Counted from the stretch's first letter, positions 38,901-50,035 are shown. The stretch: DNA of 64,000 nucleotides from Chinchilla lanigera (GCF_000276665.1 NW_004955438.1:8608002-8672001); one strand, 5' to 3'. Numbers and translations: made by a program. Notes: generated by a model from the letters alone, not told the origin.

Positions 38901-39710
38901 AGCATCCATTCTTTTTACCTAGGAACTTGCGTCTCCTGGTGCAGCTATTTTCCCCAATCACCTAGGAGATTGTGCTCCTTGTGTGTGCTCCTGTCAGACT
39001 TCAAAGACTCCTGGGGAATTCTGTACCCAAAAACATGCTTTGTTCTGTTATTGCTACTTTCCTACCTCTTTAAAGACTAAATGTTCTTAATTACTTTATG
39101 AAAGTGGGCTGCTCTGACTACAGATAAGTCTTTTAAATTTCTGCTAGAAATTTGTGCTTATCATTGAAATAAACATTTTTTTCATAAGCTGTATGCCATA
39201 TACCATCATTGCAATGCTCCGCATAGAGATGTAATTTACATGTGAAATGAAATTTTAGACTATCTCCTAGGGACAAAAGAGATTAGTATGTCTTTTGCTT
39301 TTTCTCTTAGTAGTCATATGACATGCACTTGCGTTTATTTTAATAAATTAAAACAGGAGTGATTAATTAAGGCCATCACTGTGTTTATGACAATGTCTTT
39401 GCAATATTAATGTATCCACCCAAGACTCTTGCTAATGAGCACTTTCTAGGCTTAAAGTGCTGCCTTTCTACCAACTTCTCAGATCAGGCTCAAACTGCTG
39501 GGCCAGGCACTACACTTGAGCAGCAAGATGCTCAAGTTATCTTAGGAATCATTAAAATGCCTACAAACCTGAGCTAAAAATTGTATCAATCTAATTGGGT
39601 TAACCTCACTTTTCTTCTGCACCTTTTTTTGCATAAATTGTCCTTTAAGCATATAGAGATTGCTTCTGGAGAAAATGACTCACTTTCCATTGTAAAATAC
39701 ATATTTATGC
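38901..39710. other. Non-coding intronic stretch
   Basis: Nothing recognised. AT-rich. Confidence 0.6.
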
Positions 39711-39855
39711 CCAGGTGTGGTGGCCCACTCCTGTAATCCCAGTACTCCAAAAGCTGGGACAGGAGGATTGCTGGGTCTGAGGCCAGACTGGACTACATAC
39801 TGAGTTAAAGGCCAGCCTGAACTACATAGTGAAACCCTGTCTCACAAGAAAAGGG
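39711..39855 (+). mobile_element. B1 SINE (7SL-derived), sense orientation
   Basis: It starts CCAGGTGTGGTGGCCCACTC, continues with TGTAATCCCAGTACTC and ends AGTGAAACCCTGTCTCA with a short A-rich tail. It carries the internal tandem duplication typical of rodent B1: a unit beginning GGCCAGACTGGACTACAT is repeated as GGCCAGCCTGAACTACAT about 30 bases later. No intact target-site duplication is seen, so the copy is old. Confidence 0.92.
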
Positions 39856-41513
39856 AAAATTCATACTTGCAAGTTTTTCTTTAATGCTTCATTTTTAAAG
39901 AAAGCATCATATTCCTTTGTCTTTGTCTGAAAAATGATTTTCCTCTGATTTAAAGGTTTCCAAGGAATAAAAAAAGATGAATTTTCCCATTTCTGGCTGT
40001 CAAAGACATTTTAAATGGTCTACAGTCTTTTAAATTATAAACAAATTTATGTTATCCTTGACACTTGAACATTTACAGTGATTTTTATTTCTTTTTAATT
40101 ATATTTCTAAAGATAGCTAAGGGAAAATTTTCAAATATACCCTCTGTGATTTTAGTATAAGTTGTTTCAATCTTTGTGTGTTGGTGAAAATTAAGGGACT
40201 TGCAGATATCCGTGTCCTATCATGTTAACATACTTTGTAGGAAAATCAAATCTGGCACCTTTCAATTAGCTTCTTTACTTCTCTAATCTAAAAGCAAATG
40301 GAGTACATTCTGGAGCAGGAAGGCGTGATGGCTTCTTGTGGATTGCCTTTACTTTTACAAATTGTCTTCTATCATTTCACAATTTGCTAAAAGTCCCTAT
40401 ATGAAACCAAGAAAGCGCTCACTGACAGGAAGGTTGTTGGGTTAGAAAATAATTTATTCTCAATCATGAGCTTGGCAGCTCTTCAAGGGATCACAATGGC
40501 ACAGCTCATCTGTACCTGGAGATCCCAAAGGAGGGGATCAGTGGAAGTGTGCCACCGACAGGAGTTTGGTCAGTCTCCTTGGTAACTCAAGTGCAAGCTA
40601 TTATGGAGGAGGACAAAGAGGAGAAGCGGGACAGGACAAGAGCGCTCTTTTCTCTACCTTTACATGTGCTTCTATGTGTTTTATTTGTACTACTTCATCC
40701 TAGCATCAGAAGAAAAGGCTAAATGATTTTTATTGACACGAAAAGTGTTCAAACTGTTAAGGAACCAAGAGGCAGAAAAATAATGATTGCACTTTGGCTA
40801 TCTTGCCCAGAAAAGAGAAGAGAATAAAGTGATGATTATATCTGGATGATACTATGGGCAATTGTTATTATCTTTATTCTCTAAACTTCTCTAATAAACA
40901 AAAATAAGCATTTGTGTCATAATTTTAAAAGACATTTTAAGACGAGTGGGAAATTTATAAAGTTACAGTTTTCTTACCTCATTGTATCTGCAGAATCATA
41001 TAGAATAAATGTCTTTGGAAATGTATTGCCTTTGAAAAAATTTCTTAACAAGGATGATTTCAAAAGTAAATGAGTCCCACTTGCAACTGTAAGATATATA
41101 ACTCTATAAATGGGCTTCACATATTTTCTTTAAATTTTGTTGGTTGCTCAGTTCCTGACTTCACCCTCAGCAACACTGTGACCAATTGGATTTTGTAAGT
41201 GATCATCACTCACTCATCAGCAGATTCCACAGTGTGTCTGCTGCACTTCTCTATTTGCAAATAGCTATTAAGAGAAAGTACTGATTAGGATGTAAAATTC
41301 ACAATATGATTATTGACAATGTGGAGTAAAAATACCATTTTCTTTTGATGATATTTTAAGCATTTATCTCTTGAATACATTTCCAACTAAATTACTGTTA
41401 TTTAAACTACCACTTGACACTAACCCATCTCCCTGCACTTAGTCTCAATCACAGTGCTTTTCAAAGGCTTATATTTATATCAGTAGTTTCTCTATGACTG
41501 GCCTTAATGTAGT
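39856..41513. other. Intronic stretch just upstream of the FLRT2 coding exon
   Basis: Repeat-free by eye. A less AT-rich segment at about 40430-40680 stands out and is unexplained. The rest is AT-rich and leads into the acceptor at 41537. Confidence 0.55.
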
Positions 41514-41537
41514 CCTCTCTCTTTTTCCCTATAACAG
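41514..41537 (+). promoter_or_regulatory. FLRT2: Candidate 3' splice site (upstream acceptor of the coding exon)
   Basis: A pyrimidine run ends in ACAG at 41537 and is preceded by a branch-point-like CCTTAAT near 41500. Using it would give the coding exon about 355 bases of 5' untranslated sequence, including a short upstream ORF at 41693. Confidence 0.6.
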
Positions 41538-41692
41538 ATTGAAGCTTGTGATTAACCAGGAAATCCATAGCCTGACCCCCAACAGAAGACGGGAGTTCTG
41601 TCCACTTGATTTGGGCGAGTGTTGTTCCTGCTTATAGCTTGCCATCGCCTGCTGCCTGTGTGGAAAATTCTCCCCACTGAATTTGTTTGCAC

Positions 41693-41728
41693 ATGGAGCA
41701 CAGCAACAAAGAGGGCAACACAGGCTGA
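41693..41728 (+). promoter_or_regulatory. Possible upstream ORF in the FLRT2 leader (11 codons)
   Basis: This is the only ATG between the upstream acceptor (41537) and the FLRT2 start. It opens a frame of 11 codons (MEHSNKEGNTG) ending in TGA, wholly upstream of the main ORF. Its context is intermediate, with C at -3 and G at +4. If transcribed it could modestly lower FLRT2 translation or be bypassed by leaky scanning. It is in the mRNA only if the 41537 acceptor is used. Confidence 0.35.
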
Positions 41729-41839
41729 AGAGAGCAGAGACATCGGGAAGGTTATTTTAACATCTGCCCTCAGGACATTCTCTCTCGCTGGAGTTCTGGA
41801 CTTTGGCAGAACCCTGCCCATTCTGATTTTACTGCCTGG

Positions 41840-41890
41840 TTTTTATTTTTTCTTCTCCCTGCCACATTGTATTTCATTTCTGTATTTCAG
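41840..41890 (+). promoter_or_regulatory. FLRT2: Candidate 3' splice site two bases before the FLRT2 ATG
   Basis: A long T/C-rich tract ends in TTTCAG at 41890, immediately followed by AA and the FLRT2 ATG. Splicing here would remove the upstream ORF and leave almost no untranslated sequence in this exon. Which acceptor is used, or whether both are, cannot be told from sequence alone. Confidence 0.5.
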
Positions 41891-41892
41891 AA

Positions 41893-43875
41893 ATGGGCCT
41901 ACAGACCACAAAGTGGCCCGGCCATAGGGCTTTTTTCCTGAAATCTTGGCTTCTAATTTCCCTGGGGCTCTATTCACAAATGTCAAAACTCCTGGCCTGC
42001 CCTAGCGTGTGCCGCTGTGACAGGAACTTTGTCTACTGTAACGAGCGAAGCTTGACCTCAGTGCCTCTTGGGATCCCGGAGGGCGTAACCGTACTCTACC
42101 TCCACAACAACCAAATTAATAATGCTGGATTTCCTGCAGAGCTGCACAGCATCCAGTCCGTGCACACGGTCTACCTTTACGGCAACCAACTGGATGAATT
42201 CCCCATGAACCTTCCCAAGAATGTCCGAGTCCTCCATCTGCAGGAAAACAACATTCAGACCATTTCTCGAGCTGCTCTTGCTCAGCTCCTGAAGCTCGAA
42301 GAGCTACACCTGGATGACAACTCTATCTCCACAGTGGGGGTGGAAGACGGGGCCTTCCGGGAAGCTATAAGTCTCAAATTGTTATTTCTGTCCAAGAACC
42401 ATCTGAGCAGTGTGCCTGTCGGGCTTCCTGTGGACCTACAGGAACTCAGAGTGGACGAGAACCGAATTGCTGTCATATCAGACATGGCCTTTCAAAACCT
42501 CACGAGCTTGGAGCGTCTGATTGTGGATGGGAACCTCCTGACCAACAAGGGCATTGCTGAAGGAACCTTCAGCCATCTCACCAAGCTCAAGGAGTTTTCA
42601 ATAGTCCGCAACTCGCTCTCCCACCCCCCTCCTGATCTCCCAGGTACGCATCTGCTCCGGCTCTATTTGCAGGACAACCAGATAAACCACATCCCTTTGA
42701 CGGCCTTCTCCAACCTCCGGAAGCTGGAACGGCTGGATATATCCAACAACCAGCTGCGAATGTTGACCCAGGGGGTCTTCGATAATCTCTCCAACCTGAA
42801 GCAGCTCACTGCTCGGAATAACCCTTGGTTTTGTGACTGCAGTATTAAATGGGTCACGGAATGGCTCAAGTACATCCCTTCATCTCTCAACGTGCGGGGT
42901 TTCATGTGCCAAGGTCCTGAACAAGTCAGGGGGATGGCTGTTAGGGAGCTGAATATGAATCTTCTGTCATGTCCCACCACAACCCCGGGCCTGCCTCTTT
43001 TCACCCCAGCCCCAAGTACAGTTTCCCCTGTGACTCAGTCTCCCACCCTCTCTATTCCAACCCCGAGCAGAGGCTACACGCCCCCAGCTCCTACCACATC
43101 CAAACTCCCCACCATTCCGGACTGGGATGGCAGAGAAAGAGTGACTCCCCCCATTTCTGAGCGGATCCAACTCTCCATCCACTTCGTGAATGATACTTCC
43201 ATTCAAGTCAGCTGGCTCTCTCTCTTTAGTGTGATGGCGTACAAACTCACGTGGGTGAAAATGGGCCACAGTCTGGTAGGGGGCATCGTGCAGGAACGCA
43301 TTGTCAGTGGGGAGAAGCAGCACCTGAGCCTGGTTAACTTAGAGCCCAAATCCACCTATCGGATTTGTTTAGTGCCACTGGATGCTTTTAACTACCGTGC
43401 CATGGAAGACACCATCTGTTCTGAGGCCACCACCCACGCCTCCTATTTGAACAATGGCAGCAACACTGCTTCTAGCCATGAGCAGACGACATCCCACAGC
43501 ATGGGTTCCCCTTTTCTGCTGGCGGGCTTGATTGGGGGTGCAGTGATATTTGTGCTCGTGGTCTTGCTCAGCATCTTTTGCTGGCACATGCACAAAAAGG
43601 GGCGTTACACCTCCCAGAAGTGGAAATACAATCGGGGCCGGCGGAAAGATGATTATTGTGAGGCAGGTACCAAGAAGGACAACTCCATCCTGGAGATGAC
43701 GGAAACTAGTTTTCAGATTGTCTCCTTAAATAACGATCAGCTCCTTAAAGGAGATTTCAGACTACAGCCCATTTACACCCCAAACGGGGGCATTAATTAC
43801 ACAGACTGCCATATCCCCAACAACATGCGATACTGCAACAGCAGCGTGCCAGACCTGGAGCACTGCCATATGTAA
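41893..43875 (+). CDS. FLRT2: FLRT2, fibronectin leucine-rich transmembrane protein 2 (complete, 660 aa)
   Basis: This is a single-pass type I membrane protein of the cell surface. The family is known for cell adhesion and axon/neuron guidance: the LRR domain binds Unc5 receptors and latrophilins, and the shed ectodomain can repel Unc5-bearing cells. Visible domains are a signal peptide (about 1-35), an LRR N-cap with Cys36, 40, 42 and 49, about ten LRRs (about 64-305), an LRR C-cap with Cys314, 316, 339 and 360, a Pro/Thr/Ser-rich linker (361-410), a fibronectin III domain (about 419-517), a transmembrane helix (about 541-563) followed by HMHKK, and a tail of about 97 residues. Sequons lie at Asn202, 298, 433 and 521. 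His170, Arg186 and Asp188, which I recall as Unc5-binding and homophilic-contact residues, are present. The ATG has G at -3 and +4. The frame is uninterrupted and its 660 residues match the usual FLRT2 length. FLRT1 and FLRT3 are excluded by sequence. Confidence 0.98.
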   Translation: MGLQTTKWPGHRAFFLKSWLLISLGLYSQMSKLLACPSVCRCDRNFVYCNERSLTSVPLGIPEGVTVLYLHNNQINNAGFPAELHSIQSVHTVYLYGNQLDEFPMNLPKNVRVLHLQENNIQTISRAALAQLLKLEELHLDDNSISTVGVEDGAFREAISLKLLFLSKNHLSSVPVGLPVDLQELRVDENRIAVISDMAFQNLTSLERLIVDGNLLTNKGIAEGTFSHLTKLKEFSIVRNSLSHPPPDLPGTHLLRLYLQDNQINHIPLTAFSNLRKLERLDISNNQLRMLTQGVFDNLSNLKQLTARNNPWFCDCSIKWVTEWLKYIPSSLNVRGFMCQGPEQVRGMAVRELNMNLLSCPTTTPGLPLFTPAPSTVSPVTQSPTLSIPTPSRGYTPPAPTTSKLPTIPDWDGRERVTPPISERIQLSIHFVNDTSIQVSWLSLFSVMAYKLTWVKMGHSLVGGIVQERIVSGEKQHLSLVNLEPKSTYRICLVPLDAFNYRAMEDTICSEATTHASYLNNGSNTASSHEQTTSHSMGSPFLLAGLIGGAVIFVLVVLLSIFCWHMHKKGRYTSQKWKYNRGRRKDDYCEAGTKKDNSILEMTETSFQIVSLNNDQLLKGDFRLQPIYTPNGGINYTDCHIPNNMRYCNSSVPDLEHCHM

Positions 43876-44755
43876 CAGCCAGACGCCCGGCAACAGCAAG
43901 GCGGACAACCAAACTCTTAGGCACGCACACGTGTGTGCACACAAAGACACGCGAATTACATTTGATAAATGTTACACAAATGCATTTGTGCATTTGAATA
44001 CTCTGTAATTTATACGGTGTACTATATAATGGGATTTAAAAAAGTGCTATCTTTTCTATTTCGAGTTAATTACAAACAGTTTTGTAACTCTTTGCTTTTT
44101 AAACCTTAAAAAACAGTTGCTGAAGTACTGTACAGGGTTGTACAATGAGAACCCATCGCCAAGGCAAAAGAAAGAACGATTCTTCCTTATGACGCACATT
44201 AGCCACTTTGCTGTTGGCGCTGTCAGAATAATTCCTTTCTTAGAGCTGAGGATCAGGTGAAAGGGCAGGTTCAGATGGACTCCTTAGGGTAAGAAGAATA
44301 ATATGGATATAGCGAGAAATGGCCCAGATATTTTCATGCTATTTCTGTACCTCCTGGTCTGGAAGAAAAGTAAGAAACTGCATAATATAAAAAGGAAGGT
44401 AGTTACCCTGCTTTGATCCCAAGCAGGAAATGCAGAGAACATCAAGAGGAGAGGAGTTCCCATAAGATAAGTTAACCTAACCTGACAGATTCGAGAAAAT
44501 CCAAAGGAGATTTGCAAAGATCTTAAAACCCAGCGGTTGGCTTTCTGATTGGGAATATAAAAATCACTCTGCATGCTTCTCTGGTCCTATGTGATAACAG
44601 CTAGAGACTTGAATATGATTTCAGTCATCTTCAGGGACAAGTACGATCAGTCCTAGCAAGAAAACTCCCTTAAAACGTGTCACTATTTAAACCATATGTC
44701 AGGTTGAATCACATTCAACAGAGATATATTCTAGAATACTTTTTTAGAAGAGGAT

Positions 44756-44761
44756 AATAAA
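44756..44761 (+). terminator. Candidate poly(A) signal AATAAA (weak context)
   Basis: Canonical hexamer about 0.9 kb after the FLRT2 stop. The following 40 bases are AT-rich without a clear GU-rich element, so this is the weaker of the two proximal candidates. Confidence 0.2.
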
Positions 44762-45698
44762 ATAATTGGAAGAATTATATTGAATGGAATTATTTTTGAT
44801 AACAAGAATTATTTGGGTAGTTTCACTGAGGCTATATCAACATGATATTTAGACCAACAAAAGAAAGTGTTTGGAATACATTAAAATGATGTATTTTAAA
44901 AATTATTGATAGACAAAATGATTGATGAGTGGTTCTATTATATTGTATCAACTGATTTCATTAGTATCATGTTGAAATAGCTTGAATTAATACCTGTACC
45001 CCGTCCCAAATTCTTGTCTTCCAATCATCTTGCATATATTTTTGTAATTAAGTTGTTTATGCCACCTTTGTTTTTTCTTCCTCTGCTCAATATTTTAAAA
45101 AAATTATGGATACAAGTTTGGGTTGCACAAAATATTCATATGAACTCTTACATCTTAAAATGCATACTAATTTCCACTGCTGATAAAGACACATCAAAAA
45201 TAGATAAGAGAATGCATATTTTTAAAAGCAATACCAGGTTTTCACTTTAGATTGACATTGACTCTATTCCACGTTTGAATCCATTTGTTCTTCTTCAATC
45301 GTGGATGTCTCTCTGATTTGGGTTTAATTAATCTCATATTAGCAGGACCACTGATAAAAAATGAACAAGTCGGAGAATTAAGGCTTTCCCTAATTTTGTC
45401 AGAGCAGGGCTAATGCAGAAGGCATAGAAAAAAGAGGGACGTTTATGTTTAATACTAGGTATTTTTGAAGTAACGTCCATCTTCAAAAGACATATATGAT
45501 TTAATTTAATCCTTGGCATCCTTTAGATGTAGAAGGGCTATAGATCGCAGACATTATTTTTTAAAGAAAATACACCCTTGGAAAATTCATTTCAAAATTA
45601 CTTTGAGAAATTTCACTCTGTGTTCCATATTTTATTTATACTAGAGACTCATGAAGTGTGTGTCACCGTCATCTTGCTTTCTCTCTCTTTTTCAGCAA

Positions 45699-45704
45699 AA
45701 TAAA
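45699..45704 (+). terminator. Candidate poly(A) signal AATAAA (better context)
   Basis: Canonical hexamer about 1.8 kb after the FLRT2 stop. It is followed within 10-45 bases by TGTGATATGTCTTCTTTG and then GTGTAGGT, which is U/GU-rich as expected downstream of a cleavage site. This is a plausible proximal polyadenylation site, not proven. Confidence 0.35.
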
Positions 45705-45730
45705 ACTGTGATATGTCTTCTTTGTAAACG

Positions 45731-48700
45731 TGTAGGTATAAAATGCTATGCAAGTTTTTCTTTATAGTAAGAGCTTTATTTTCTTTAGTAATATACCCCA
45801 ACTTATATGTTTTAATCTCCTTCATCCCTCAGAGTAAGCAGAAAATCTAACTGAAGCTGTAATGTTATAGACACAAGAATTAAAACTGCAGTCAGTAGAG
45901 CTGAACTTAGCTATGACTTAATTTAAATTAATTCTGAAGTGACTCTGGTTTCCATTTTAGGCTATTAGCTAGAGGGTTTTGGCTGTTGTTGTTTTAAAGC
46001 TAGGTCCACACAGTGAAGGGATAAGACAATCTGTAAAGATGATCAGTGTAGCGGTAAGCCATTGAAAATCAGGACAATGACATGGGGGCTTTTGTGTACG
46101 TAGCTGGATAGTTCCCTTCCATTGTCCTCTTGCCCTGGCTGTGTAGATAAACCTGTGTTCAAATGTGGTACTTTTACTTTTGAGGGTTTTAATTTCTGTT
46201 AGCCACAAAATAATCATTTTCATGTATTTGTATTGTATGTTTAACTCCTGGTGGGATTTTCAGCTTTTGAAACGTCTTTCCTTTGGGCCAGGAAAAACAC
46301 GAATGGAGAGTTTCCTATAATATTTTGTCAGATTTGCAGAAGTATTCGGGCTTCAAGTGGTACATGGAGCCTCAGTCATGTGAAATGGTGAGAATGGCCT
46401 GAAAGAGTCTCTCTCCTAGCAGGTGTTCCTCAAAATACGGAAGTCAGTCACAGCCTTTATTATGATCTTGTGTGCAGCATGACCAAGATGGCTACAATTA
46501 AAATCAGAGCTCTTTTTTGTAATAATATACCTGGGGCTCTCACCTACACCTGGATAGAGAGCACATCATGGAATCTGTAATAGCTAATGTATCTCATGAA
46601 AATTGCTGAACATGGTTTATGTCTTGACTGACATTTTAAATCTGGAGAATATGTTTTGCAGGTACATCCACTCTGTACCTGGGCCTCTCTCGCTGTCATC
46701 AGTATGTGTTCTGATGTGATTAGTGAAGAGTCAAGGCTGACACTGGGGGCCAAGGTCATAGAACAAAGCCGGCTTATAAAGAAGTTGCTATTATCTGACC
46801 AACTGAGATGTTGTTGACTCTTGTCACTGTACAGACAACATTCCAAAAACAAAAGGCGTACCCATGTTCACACAGTTATTACACATAGTTCCTCGTATCC
46901 AGGATAGTCACTAACACCCTTTTGTCAGGGGAGATGTGTGTGATCATGGAGTCGTCAGGTGCATTGCCAGCACACTGCCAGGGAAAATGACAGGCTGTGA
47001 TAGGACGGTGTTCTTCTGACTGTTCTGTGTACACAAAGTGGGAAATGGTCTCCCTTGTGGGAGATAATGCAATTTCTAACTATCCAGATGTTTATTGAAA
47101 CTTTTAGACATTTCCCCCTCGATTCTGGTAAAAAGTCGTAATGAAGTAGCCGATATTACAATTCCATGTTCTACTAATGTGGATCTCAGTGGTCTTAGTC
47201 ATTTCGCATAAGTCAGAGCTCCCTTCTCCCCTGGGGAAGACAGGCCCCTCAGGTTGGGACCAAAGCCTCCTATTGAAACACAAGGCACCTTTGTCCTCTG
47301 CAGGCAGCAGGTGCTGCACTGACCAGCAGATCTCAGCTGTAGTGTCTGGAGCAGCCTTGACAGTGAAGTGGTTAATTATCTTAGATGTCTTTGTTGATAG
47401 CATTTTTGTCTAACCTATAACAAGAAGACATTATACTTTACTTTACAACATGAGAATAACACATTTGCTCATAACTTTCCAGCATAGGAAAGAAAAGCAT
47501 AAAAGTGTGTCCAATAGGGAAAATAATACATATACAGAACACAATTCCCAGTTCTTGGTCTTTTTGAATCTTGCCTGGTACTCTTCTTTATGTTAAAATA
47601 CTAATGATAGGAAGCTCTAGCTTATATCCCTCTCCAGTATCTTCAGCAAGGTTGAAAGACAATTGCTGGCAATGGGGATGCTTTTCACTGATTGTGGGGG
47701 GAAAGTTTTGTATGTATATGATACTGTTGCTAAGACACAGGGGATTCTTTTACTGTAGTTTTTGTTTTCATAGCTGCACACCCGGTAGAAGAGCACAAAG
47801 CAAGGCCATTGCAATAGGCATTTTAATTAGTATAAAACACCCACATGTGTGCACACAAATATACATGGGGGCGTGTTCCAAAATGTCCATGGATGTAAGA
47901 TTTGTTAGCAGTTAAGGCAAGGTGAGGCATCACCACTGCGTGTCACCCACAGGACCAATATTATATTCACTGAGAGTTAATCCTGATGATTTGCTATTGT
48001 TTGAACCATATGTTGATTTGCTTCTGGTTTGTGTTTGGTGTGTTCTCTCTGACAAGGGGCTGCGAGGGGCTGGAAGATTCTGCACCACATCCTCTGAGAC
48101 CTACCGTGTCGCACACTTTGTTAACTGCAAACTTCACTCTACACTATACAGTACCTTGTTGATATATTGAGTAAAGGCTTATTTTAAAAGAAAACCACAT
48201 TGTGTTTACATGAGTAAGTTCATTGGGATATGTGTTCATGTGAAGGGGAAATCAGGAATACTTCCTGATTTCATCCTCCTGATGGGAGGATGAAATCAGG
48301 AATACTTCCTGATTTCATCCTCCTGATGGGAGGATGAAAGAGGTAACAGGACTTTTCTCTTCTCCTATGTGCAAGTAACTTCCATTTCTTAAGGCCACTT
48401 GGTGTGTGAAGAATTCCTGTGAAAATCCTCATGTCATTTTCTGTTTCCCAACTAAATCGTGTATTCCTATAAATATCATTTACATATTCACACATACATG
48501 GGGCATATCATCTTGTGAAAAACTATATGGCTTAGGATATAGATAATACCAGTGTAATTATCCAATTTCAACAGCCCTTTACCCTAGGTCATATATACCC
48601 TGTAGGTTTAAAATGTCAGTTTTTACAAGAATTCCCATGATTACCTTCTGCTGTAGAATTGCTCAGAACTCATCTAACAATATTTTCAATGGACACTCAT

Positions 48701-49410
48701 GAAGACGCATCTATTCATGTGCTGAGGTGCAATTTTTGGATTAGGGTCATAGGATTTTCCAGAACCACCTTCTCTAACCCATCTCCACCACTGCATCATT
48801 ACTGTACCTGACAGCTACAAATTATAACATTTCAGGTAATTCATATTACTTATTTGTAGAACTTTTGCTGGGAAATGAACTATGAAAGGCAGTGTTAAAG
48901 GTGACTATTAATCCATTGGGGAGATTTTAAGTAAAATAATGTCCTCTTTATTCTTGTTTGCTTTGCCAAGAGTTACAGACCTTAATCCATGGGGACCAAA
49001 CGCTTAGCAAAGGAATATCATTCATTCAGAACAATTTAAGATCTTAATCTCCCTGCTCTGTTCCAGGCTGTGTGAGATCAGAGGCCTAACCAAAGAAGAA
49101 AATGCAGTCTGAGCCAAATCAGGCATATCTGTTACACTGTGTCCCCAAAGAAAGCTGTTTGTTCTTCCAATGTATCACTTCTCATCTGCTGCCTACGTTA
49201 CTATGTCAGGTTCTATGAAGGACTCTGAGGAACATAGGGCTCTGCCATTAAGGAACATACAGCTCTTGTAATGAATACTTTTGCTAATGCATTCTTTTGT
49301 TAGAGCCCATATAATCATTAATTTAATAGGATATCCAAGGTAACAAAAAAGACATACCATTGGTACAGTTGATTTAGGTGTCTTATAAGATGAAGATGAG
49401 TTCTTTAGAT
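45731..49410. other. Sequence downstream of the proximal FLRT2 3' UTR
   Basis: Largely repeat-free apart from the inverted/tandem structure at 48.25 kb. It may still be FLRT2 3' UTR if the last exon is very long. No ORF with family resemblance. Confidence 0.55.
48248..48346. repeat. Two tandem 44-bp units made of nested inverted repeats
   Basis: The 44-bp unit at 48248-48291 is repeated exactly at 48292-48335. Inside, arm TTCCTGATTTCATCCTCC alternates with its exact reverse complement GGAGGATGAAATCAGGAA, separated by loops TAC and TGATG. The right-hand partial arm runs on to about 48339. The sequence can form several alternative hairpins or a cruciform. It is not a CRISPR array, having no spacers and only two units, and it is not a SINE. 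Confidence 0.9.
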
Positions 49411-49603
49411 TGGTTTTTCTGTGTTTCAAGGGACTGAACCCAGGACCTTCACAATGAGACACAATCCCAACCCTTTTGTGTTTTTAAGTTTTGAGACAGA
49501 GTCTTACAAAATCACTAAGTTGCTGGGGCTGGACTCAAATTTGTGATCCTTCTGCCTCAGCCACTCAGAATGCAGGGATTAGAGACATGCACCACCAAGA
49601 GGA
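49411..49603 (-). mobile_element. Composite B1+ID SINE (B1-dID type), antisense
   Basis: GGGACTGAACCCAGGACC and a decayed ID end are joined to a reverse-complement B1 (GAGACAGAGTCTTACAAAAT, GATCCTTCTGCCTCAGCCAC, ending GACATGCACCACCAAG). The dimer structure is the same as at 13.6 and 16.6 kb. Confidence 0.82.
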
Positions 49604-49779
49604 GCTATCATCTTGCTTTATCCATAGATTATACAAAGTGATAGTCAATGACAAAAGCAGAACTCAACTTACGTTAAATATTCAAATTTATACTAATTTA
49701 AAATTTAGGAATTCTATTTGGTAACTACATGTACAACCTCTTTAATTTCTATTAAGCACCAGTACTGAAATAAATTTAA

Positions 49780-49812
49780 AATAATAATAATAATAATAAT
49801 AATTAATAATGG
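49780..49812. repeat. (AAT)n microsatellite
   Basis: About nine AAT units followed by one imperfect unit. Confidence 0.92.
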
Positions 49813-49849
49813 TACCCACCAATTACTGAAAAAATTGTATATCTGTATC

Positions 49850-50035
49850 CCTAGTGCTTTGATGCTCATGCTTGCATTGTATCTTTAAAATGTGAGGCAC
49901 TATATATTCTTTTATTTTTTAAGATTTTAAAACTCAGCTTCCAGGGAAGTAATGATTAGTCCAGTCACAGATCCTGTAATTATCAGAGTCAGGAATTAAT
50001 CCCAAGCTGAACCCCATGGCCTTCTAACAGTTTTC
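49850..50035 (+). repeat. MIR-family SINE, diverged
   Basis: AAGTAATGATTAGTCCAGTC, ACAGATCCTGTAATTATCAG and CCCCATGGCCTTCTAAC resemble the latter half of a MIR-family repeat. Confidence 0.45.

Larger units (their letters stand above)
1..41537 (+). other. FLRT2: Inferred FLRT2 intron (3' part of the large intron before the coding exon)
   Basis: No exon of another gene could be supported here on either strand, and a strong splice acceptor closes the stretch. In other mammals FLRT2 has short 5' untranslated exons tens of kilobases upstream of one large coding exon, so this DNA is most simply the 3' portion of that intron. The upstream exon and promoter are not visible and probably lie outside the window. 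This is inference from gene structure, not something the sequence proves. Intronic regulatory elements are likely in a gene of this type but cannot be named without comparison. Confidence 0.6.
43876..45730 (+). other. FLRT2: FLRT2 3' untranslated region, proximal part
   Basis: This is the sequence after the TAA stop. It has no interspersed repeat that I recognise, unlike most of the surrounding DNA, and it is AT-rich with many short T and A runs, as expected of a vertebrate 3' UTR. Candidate AATAAA hexamers lie at 44756 and 45699. The limit given is the second of these plus a few tens of bases. The real UTR may extend far beyond it. Confidence 0.5.

Noticed and set aside
41619..41927. 102-codon + frame overlapping the FLRT2 start
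   Set aside because: It begins with GTG, not ATG, in a vertebrate mRNA, and spans an alternative acceptor. It is not a credible uORF.
42967..43323. 118-codon minus-strand frame inside FLRT2
   Set aside because: It is the antisense shadow of the conserved FLRT2 coding exon, over the linker and fibronectin III region.
48248..48346. CRISPR array
   Set aside because: Only two contiguous units without spacers, in a mammalian genome. It is a palindromic tandem duplication.
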